Assembly (NCBI GenBank): GCA_036269915.1 | Contig: DATBDM010000176.1 | Location: 1 to 23,902, forward strand | Origin: DATBDM01 sp036269915 | GTDB lineage: Bacteria > Actinomycetota > Thermoleophilia > Solirubrobacterales > Solirubrobacteraceae | Direction of reading: 5' to 3' | Length of the DNA stretch: 23,902 nucleotides | Shown: positions 20,033-23,902 of the stretch, one piece after another | How positions within the stretch are numbered: the stretch's first letter is position 1 | How the letters are laid out: the number at the start of each line of letters is the position of its first letter | Notes under the pieces: model-generated | Seen by the model: the letters and a program-made list of their open reading frames with translations, nothing else | The model's database searches: none | Told to the model about the DNA's origin: nothing | Translations under genes and position numbers: made by a program

Positions 20033-20038
20033 TACGCT
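20033..20038 (+). promoter_or_regulatory. -10 hexamer TACGCT for dipZ
   Basis: TACGCT lies 9 bases before ATG 20048, predicting a leader of about 2-3 bases. No Shine-Dalgarno or good -35 is visible. It sits just after the EamA remnant, so the dipZ promoter survived the decay of its neighbour. Confidence 0.45.
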
Positions 20039-20047
20039 CGTTCCAGG

Positions 20048-21769
20048 ATGCTGATCCTGCTCGCCTTCGCCGTGCTCGCCGGTGCGGGCACCGCCGCCAG
20101 CCCCTGCGCGCTGCCGGTCCTCCCGGCGCTGCTGTCGGCCGGCGGCACCGGCGGCCGCCGGCGGCCACTGGGGATCGTCCTCGGCCTCTCGGTGACCTTC
20201 ACGGTCACGATCGCCGGCCTCGCCGAGGTGGCTGGCGGCGTCGGCCTCGGCGCCGATCCGCTGCGCTGGGCGGCCGTGGCGGTGCTCGCCGGCTTCGGCG
20301 CCGCGCTGCTGCTCCCCGGCGTCGCCGCCCGGCTCGAGGCTCCGCTCGCCTCGCTGTCGCGACTCGGGCCGCGCTCGCGCGGCGACGGCTTCGCCTCCGG
20401 CCTGCTGATCGGCGGCGCGCTCGGGTTCGTCTACACGCCCTGCGCGGGACCGATCCTCGCCGCCGTCATCACGGTCGGCGCGGCGAGCGGGCGCTCGGTC
20501 GCCGTGGCGCTCGCCTATGCGGCCGGATCCGCGCTCGTGCTGCTGGCGATCTGCCTGATGGGGCGCCGGGTGCTCGACGCCGTCCGCCGCGCCGGCGGCG
20601 CCGTGGCCGTGCAGCGCGGGCTCGGGATCGTGATGCTGGCCACGGCGCTGGCGATCGTCACCGGCGTCGACCTGCGCTTCGACCAGGCTGTCGCGCGCAA
20701 CATCCCCGGGGTCAACGTGACCGCCGGCCTCGAGCGCTCCGGCGCGGTCGCGTCGCGCCTCGACGAGCTCACCGGCCGCCGGCCCGCGTTCACGGCGGCG
20801 AAGTCGGCGCGCACGGGCTCGGGGCTCCCGGTGCTCGGCGTCGCGCCCGGCTTCGCCGGCACCGGCCGCTGGTTCAACACGCCCGGCGACCGCGGGGAGC
20901 CGCTGCGCTCGCTGCGCGGCCGCGTCGTGCTCGTCGACTTCTGGACCTACACCTGCATCAACTGCCTGCGGACGCTCCCGTACCTCGAGGCCTGGGATGC
21001 CCGCTACCGCCGCGCGGGGCTGACGATCGTCGGCGTCCACACGCCCGAGTTCGCCTTCGAGCACGACGCCGGCAACGTGGCCGACGCGGTCGACCGGCTC
21101 GGCATCCGCTATCCGGTCGTCCAGGACAACCAGCGCGCGACCTGGGACGCCTACGGCAACCAGTACTGGCCCGCGGACTACCTGATCGACGCGCGCGGCC
21201 GGGTCCGCTACACCGCGTTCGGCGAAGGCGACTACGGCAAGACCGAGGCCGCCATCCGCGCGCTGCTGCGCGAGGCGCGCGGGCGTCCGCTCGGCGCCGA
21301 CGCGCGCCCCCACGGCGTCGTGCGCCCGACCTTCGCGGGCTCGACGCCCGAGACCTACCTGGGCACCGCGCGGGCCGAGGGCTGGCTGCGCGCGCCGCTG
21401 CCCGGCCGGGCCTCGTACACGCGGCCGAGCTCGGCGCTGGCGCCGAACACGTTCGCCTACGGCGGCACCTGGGACATCCGCGCGCAGCCGGCCACGGCGG
21501 TCGCCGACGCGACGATCGACGCGCAGGTGCACGCGAAGCGCGTCTACCTCGTGCTCAGCTCGGCGGGCGCCATCCCGCGGACCGTCCAGGTCCGGCTCGA
21601 CGGGCACCGCGTCCGCGCGTCGCAGGCGGGCGCCGACGTGCGCAGCGGCGCGGTGACGGTGATCGGCCAGCGCCTCTACTCGCTCGTCGCGCTGCCGTCC
21701 GCCCAGACCCACCGGCTCACCCTGCGCCTCGCCCCGGGCGTGAGCGGATACGCGTTCACGTTCGGCTGA
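20048..21769 (+). CDS. dipZ: DipZ-type CcdA-thioredoxin fusion, membrane thiol-disulfide reductant carrier
   Basis: This 573-residue three-part protein matches DipZ. Residues 1-210 are a CcdA/DsbD-beta membrane domain with about six helices and the two conserved cysteines: Cys20 in ASPCALPVLPALLSAGG and Cys132 in VYTPCAGPILA. Residues about 255-410 are a TlpA-like thioredoxin domain with the active site Cys303-Cys306 (FWTYTCINCLRTLPYLEAWD), then VGVHTPEFAFEHDAGNV and YPVVQDNQRATWDAYGNQYW. Residues about 430-573 are the DipZ C-terminal beta-sandwich (TYLGTARAEGWL, NTFAYGGTWDIRAQP). It should bring cytosolic electrons across the membrane to reduce exported cysteines, for example in cytochrome c maturation. 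CINC in place of CPYC/CVNC is typical for DipZ. No cytochrome genes are adjacent. Confidence 0.93.
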   Translation: MLILLAFAVLAGAGTAASPCALPVLPALLSAGGTGGRRRPLGIVLGLSVTFTVTIAGLAEVAGGVGLGADPLRWAAVAVLAGFGAALLLPGVAARLEAPLASLSRLGPRSRGDGFASGLLIGGALGFVYTPCAGPILAAVITVGAASGRSVAVALAYAAGSALVLLAICLMGRRVLDAVRRAGGAVAVQRGLGIVMLATALAIVTGVDLRFDQAVARNIPGVNVTAGLERSGAVASRLDELTGRRPAFTAAKSARTGSGLPVLGVAPGFAGTGRWFNTPGDRGEPLRSLRGRVVLVDFWTYTCINCLRTLPYLEAWDARYRRAGLTIVGVHTPEFAFEHDAGNVADAVDRLGIRYPVVQDNQRATWDAYGNQYWPADYLIDARGRVRYTAFGEGDYGKTEAAIRALLREARGRPLGADARPHGVVRPTFAGSTPETYLGTARAEGWLRAPLPGRASYTRPSSALAPNTFAYGGTWDIRAQPATAVADATIDAQVHAKRVYLVLSSAGAIPRTVQVRLDGHRVRASQAGADVRSGAVTVIGQRLYSLVALPSAQTHRLTLRLAPGVSGYAFTFG

Positions 21770-21787
21770 GCCGCGGGCGCACGCGGC
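21770..21787 (+). terminator. Putative hairpin after dipZ
   Basis: GCCGCG-N6-CGCGGC forms a perfect six-base GC stem (21770-21775 and 21782-21787) immediately after the dipZ stop. There is no U-tract. Short GC stems arise by chance in such DNA, so support is modest. Confidence 0.35.
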
Positions 21788-21798
21788 ACAATCGGCGC

Positions 21799-22083
21799 AT
21801 GCCGTCGATCGCCGGCTTCCGTGACCTGAGCGCGGTCGAGGGTGAGTACGACGTCGTGCTCTCGTTCGACGACGCGCTCCCGCACCTCCTCGACGAGGTC
21901 GACGTCGCGGCAGCGCTCGCGTCGATGCGCGCGAAGCTGCGACCCGGCGGGCTGCTGGTCGTCTCCATCCGCGACTACGACGCCGCGCTCGCCGACCGCC
22001 CGCCGGTCGGCCCGCCGCTGCTGATCGACGGGCCGCCGCGCCGGGTCCTCGTGCGCCTGCACGACTGGGACGCGCGACGAGGA
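21799..22083 (+). pseudogene. SAM-dependent methyltransferase remnant, truncated at both ends
   Basis: About 95 residues match the middle of a class I SAM methyltransferase: FRDLSAVEGEYDVVLSFDDA, then LPHLLDEVDVAAALASMRAK, LRPGGLLVVSIRDYDAALAD and VLVRLHDWDARRG. These are motifs 3-6 ('fDvVlsfDnALPHLL', 'LrPGGllvvsiRDYd'). The SAM-binding motif I ('D.GCG.G') that should precede is absent, as is the C-terminal sheet. The frame stays open past 22090 only because it reads the antisense of the esterase. The frame begins 6 bases after CACAAT, a -10-like hexamer, so a short protein could be made, but without motif I it should not bind SAM. I call it a remnant. Confidence 0.65.
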
Positions 22084-22092
22084 GTGGAGTCC

Positions 22093-22983
22093 TCATCGCG
22101 GAAGCTGCTCGCCGAAACGGCGCATGAGCGCGTCGCCCGCGCGCCGCGCGGCGGGCGAGACGGTGTCGAGCGTGAGGAAGCCGTGGACGAGACCGAGGCC
22201 CGGGACGAGCTCGACCGCGACGCCCGCGTCGCGCAGCCGCGCCGCCAGCGCCTCGCCCTCGTCGCGCAGCGGGTCGTGCTCCGCGGTGGCGAGCAGGGTC
22301 GGTGGCAGGCCGGCGAGGTCGGCGTGCAGCGGGCTGAAGCGTTCCAGCGCGGCCGGGCTCGGGTCGGGCAGCCACTGCGCGACGAACCAGGCCAGCGCGT
22401 CGGCCTCGAGCCCCCAGCCGTGGCAATGCTCGCGCACGCTCGGCAGCGAGAGGGTCAGGTCGGCGTTCGGGCAGGCGAGCCACAGCGCCGACGCGGGTGC
22501 GCCCCGGGACGCGAGCTCGCGCGCGGCGAGCAGCGCGATCGTGGCGCCCGAGCTGTCGCCGGCCAGGGCAGGGGCGCCCGTCAGCGGGCCGAGCGCGTCA
22601 GGGCGCCAGAGGGCGGCGGCGAGGGCGTCCTGGATCGCCGCGGGCGCGGGATGCTCTGGCGCGCGGCGGACGTCGACGGCGAGCACGGCGGCGCCGGCGA
22701 GGCGCGCCAGCCGACGGCAGGCGCGGTCGTGGGACTCGAGGTCGCCGAACACGAAGCCGCCGCCGTGGACGAAGACCACGAGCGGCAGCGGCTCCGGGCC
22801 CGGCCGGTAGAGCCGGACGCGCACCGGCGGGTCGCCGGGCGCGACGAGGTCCTGGACGCGGTCGAGCCGCGGTCCGGGCGGCCGCTCGCGCGGACGCCGC
22901 AGTGCCGTCACGTCGAGCGGCGCGGGCGGGGTCCGGCGCACCTCCTGCACCCATGCGGCGAGCGCATCGTCGGCGAGCTCCAC
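22093..22983 (-). CDS. HSL-type alpha/beta-hydrolase (carboxylesterase/lipase)
   Basis: The 296-residue protein has all hormone-sensitive-lipase family motifs. The oxyanion-hole motif is VVFVHGGGFVFGDLESHDRA. The nucleophile elbow is ALAGDSSGATIALLAARELA (Ser in GDSSG). The acid Asp is in ATAEHDPLRDEGEALA, and the catalytic His in LVHGFLTLD. It should hydrolyse short acyl esters; the true substrate is unknown. There is no signal peptide, so it is cytosolic. The start is GTG 22981-22983 (MELADDALAAWVQEV); a CATCAT hexamer lies 7 bases upstream on its strand. It is the second of two leftward genes, 15 bases after the oxygenase stop, so they may be co-transcribed. It runs against the methyltransferase remnant. 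Confidence 0.93.
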   Translation of the reverse strand: MELADDALAAWVQEVRRTPPAPLDVTALRRPRERPPGPRLDRVQDLVAPGDPPVRVRLYRPGPEPLPLVVFVHGGGFVFGDLESHDRACRRLARLAGAAVLAVDVRRAPEHPAPAAIQDALAAALWRPDALGPLTGAPALAGDSSGATIALLAARELASRGAPASALWLACPNADLTLSLPSVREHCHGWGLEADALAWFVAQWLPDPSPAALERFSPLHADLAGLPPTLLATAEHDPLRDEGEALAARLRDAGVAVELVPGLGLVHGFLTLDTVSPAARRAGDALMRRFGEQLPR

Positions 22984-22998
22984 GCGCCGGATGATGCC

Positions 22999-23706
22999 TC
23001 AGCGGGCGTCGTGGAAGATCAGCCCGAGCGCCGTCCGCTGCCCGCGCACGATCGTGCTGACGCCGTGGCGGAGGCCGACGCGGTGATGCCCGCGCGTGCC
23101 CTGCTGCGGGCGGTGCTGGGTGGGGAAGATCACGAATGCGCCCCGCGGCGGGGCGATCACGTGTGCACGGCTCTGCGCCCGCGGTCGCTGCTCGAGCAGG
23201 ACGAACTCGCCGCCCTCGAAGTCCGCGCCCGGCTCCGAGAGCACCGTCACGACCTGGAACGGGAACGCGACCTCGCCGTAGAGGTCCTGGTGCAGGGCGT
23301 TCCAGTCGCCGGCGCCGTAGCGCAGGATCAGCGGCGTGGGCCGCTCCTGGCCGGCGGCCCGGCAGCGCTCGAGCAGCGCCTCGTGCTCGCCGGGGTAGGG
23401 CGCCCGATCGCCGCCCAGCAGCGCCGACCAGTCGTTGGCGACCGGCGCCAGGTGGCGGTAGAACGCCCCGCGCAGCTCGGCGACGGGATCGGGGAGGGGA
23501 TGGTCGAAGTAGCGGTAGCGCCCGTCGCCGAAGCGATGGCGGGCCATGTCGACCGTCGAGCGGAAGCGGCCGCCGTCGAAGAGGTCGGCGAGCGTCCGGC
23601 ACTCGGCGGCGTCCAGCAGCGGCGTCGTGACGGCGTGGCCGCGGGCGTCGAGCTGCACGCGCAGCTCGTCCCAGGGGAGCGCGTCGACGCGATCGGAGAG
23701 GGTCAT
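22999..23706 (-). CDS. 2-oxoglutarate/Fe(II)-dependent oxygenase
   Basis: This 235-residue protein has the double-stranded beta-helix iron site. His139-Gln-Asp141 in NALHQDLYGEVAFPFQVVTV gives the HxD pair, distal His214 is in GLRHGVSTIVRGQR, and Arg224, ten residues on, is the expected 2-oxoglutarate anchor. The surrounding LSEPGADFEGGEFVLLEQRP is typical of the prolyl-4-hydroxylase-like branch. The predicted reaction is hydroxylation of a peptide or small molecule using O2 and 2-oxoglutarate; the substrate is unknown. The start is ATG 23704-23706 (MTLSDRVDALPWDELRVQL). A paralog begins 45 bases away on the opposite strand; the two share about 74% identity over 50 residues. Confidence 0.9.
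   Translation of the reverse strand: MTLSDRVDALPWDELRVQLDARGHAVTTPLLDAAECRTLADLFDGGRFRSTVDMARHRFGDGRYRYFDHPLPDPVAELRGAFYRHLAPVANDWSALLGGDRAPYPGEHEALLERCRAAGQERPTPLILRYGAGDWNALHQDLYGEVAFPFQVVTVLSEPGADFEGGEFVLLEQRPRAQSRAHVIAPPRGAFVIFPTQHRPQQGTRGHHRVGLRHGVSTIVRGQRTALGLIFHDAR
23434..23583 (-). repeat. Inverted repeat arm, pairs with 23752-23901
   Basis: The two paralogous oxygenase segments are inverted copies. Residues 42-91 of the leftward gene and 1-50 of the rightward gene align without gaps. By eye they share about 37 of 50 residues and roughly 80% of bases. The arms are separated by 168 bases. Confidence 0.75.
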
Positions 23707-23751
23707 GCCCCAAGGACGCGGCGGGCCGCCGGTTCGTGAGACGCTCCCGCC

Positions 23752-23902
23752 ATGTTCGAGGGCGGCCGCTTCCGCTCGACGATCGAGATGGCGCGCCACC
23801 GCTTCGGCGAAGGTCGCTACCGCTACTTCGACCACCCGCTGCCCGACGCCGTCGCGCAGGCGCGGGCCGGCTTCTATCCGCATCTGGCGGCGATCGCCAA
23901 CA
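23752..23902 (+). CDS. Second 2OG-Fe(II) oxygenase paralog, N-terminally shortened, partial at window edge
   Basis: The frame opens at ATG 23752 and runs off the window; 50 residues are visible. They read MFEGGRFRSTIEMARHRFGE, then GRYRYFDHPLPDAVAQARAG and FYPHLAAIAN. This aligns to residue 42 onward of the neighbouring oxygenase (LFDGGRFRSTVDMARHRFGD...). An in-frame TGA at 23737-23739 blocks any extension, so the normal first ~41 residues cannot be encoded here. Either the domain functions without them, or this is a 5'-truncated copy. The iron-binding residues would lie beyond the window. There is no TAnnnT -10 at the usual distance (only GACGCT 6 bases upstream). Confidence 0.75.
   Translation, partial: MFEGGRFRSTIEMARHRFGEGRYRYFDHPLPDAVAQARAGFYPHLAAIAN

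Noticed and set aside
19583..22483. A 966-codon minus-strand frame opposite the TIR, dipZ and esterase region
   Set aside because: Antisense shadow of dipZ with low-complexity charged translation; GC-rich DNA has few stops. No family motif.
21799..23739. A 646-codon plus-strand frame beginning in the methyltransferase remnant
   Set aside because: Only the first ~95 residues resemble a protein family. The rest is antisense to the esterase and oxygenase, both of which have complete catalytic motifs on the other strand.
1..23902. CRISPR arrays, tRNA/rRNA genes, insertion sequences, phage or integrase genes, attachment sites
   Set aside because: I looked for regularly spaced repeats, cloverleaf-like or tRNA 3' signatures, and transposase or integrase motifs and saw none. 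A covariance-model scan would be needed to exclude small RNAs.

Overview
The window is very GC-rich, with strong GC preference at third codon positions. It is gene-dense and mixes GTG and ATG starts. The gene families (ECF sigma factor, LuxR-HD-GYP fusion, HxlR-SCP2 fusion, DipZ, YbdK-type ligase, DHA2 exporters, STAS/HATPase switch proteins) fit a high-GC actinomycetote. My best guess is the class Thermoleophilia (Solirubrobacterales-like), but no marker gene here proves it. I see no rRNA, tRNA, CRISPR array, transposase, integrase or phage gene.

Layout. 1-2452: two paralogous beta-propeller (lactonase-like) genes flank a HAD dehalogenase-like gene and an ECF sigma factor. 2594-6626: signalling and small membrane genes, namely a tandem HD-GYP/LuxR regulator, a cupin, a double-ACT protein, an RsbW-like ATPase, DUF202 and DUF1622. 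6740-10698: a glutamate-cysteine ligase-like enzyme, a small membrane protein, a divergent VOC/HxlR pair with a clear operator, and a VOC plus SnoaL-like operon. 10812-13005: a GIN-domain lipoprotein, a cytosolic periplasmic-binding-fold protein and an MpaA-like amidase. 13012-16624: a TetR gene between two DHA2 drug exporters, with overlapping divergent promoters. 16711-19794: a 50-residue unknown peptide ORF, a translationally coupled tyrosinase / PPO-lid-like / STAS operon, and a divergent TIR-transmembrane gene. 19802-23902: DipZ between two gene remnants (EamA permease, SAM methyltransferase), then an HSL-type esterase and two head-to-head paralogous 2OG-Fe(II) oxygenases. The second oxygenase lacks its N-terminus and runs off the window.

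Two patterns cut across the window. First, at least ten starts have a TAnnnT hexamer (an actinobacterial -10) only 6-10 bases upstream and mostly no Shine-Dalgarno, which indicates leaderless or near-leaderless transcription. Genes inside operons instead use ATGA/TGATG/GTGA overlaps or close Shine-Dalgarno sites. Second, two of these promoters point at tiny ORFs (16 and 10 codons) whose stops overlap the start of the next gene. These look like coupled leader peptides.

The least ordinary cluster is at 16.7-19.8 kb. There a polyphenol-oxidase-like protein appears split into a tyrosinase and a free C-terminal-domain-like partner, is coupled to a phosphorylatable STAS switch protein, and is transcribed back-to-back with a membrane TIR protein.
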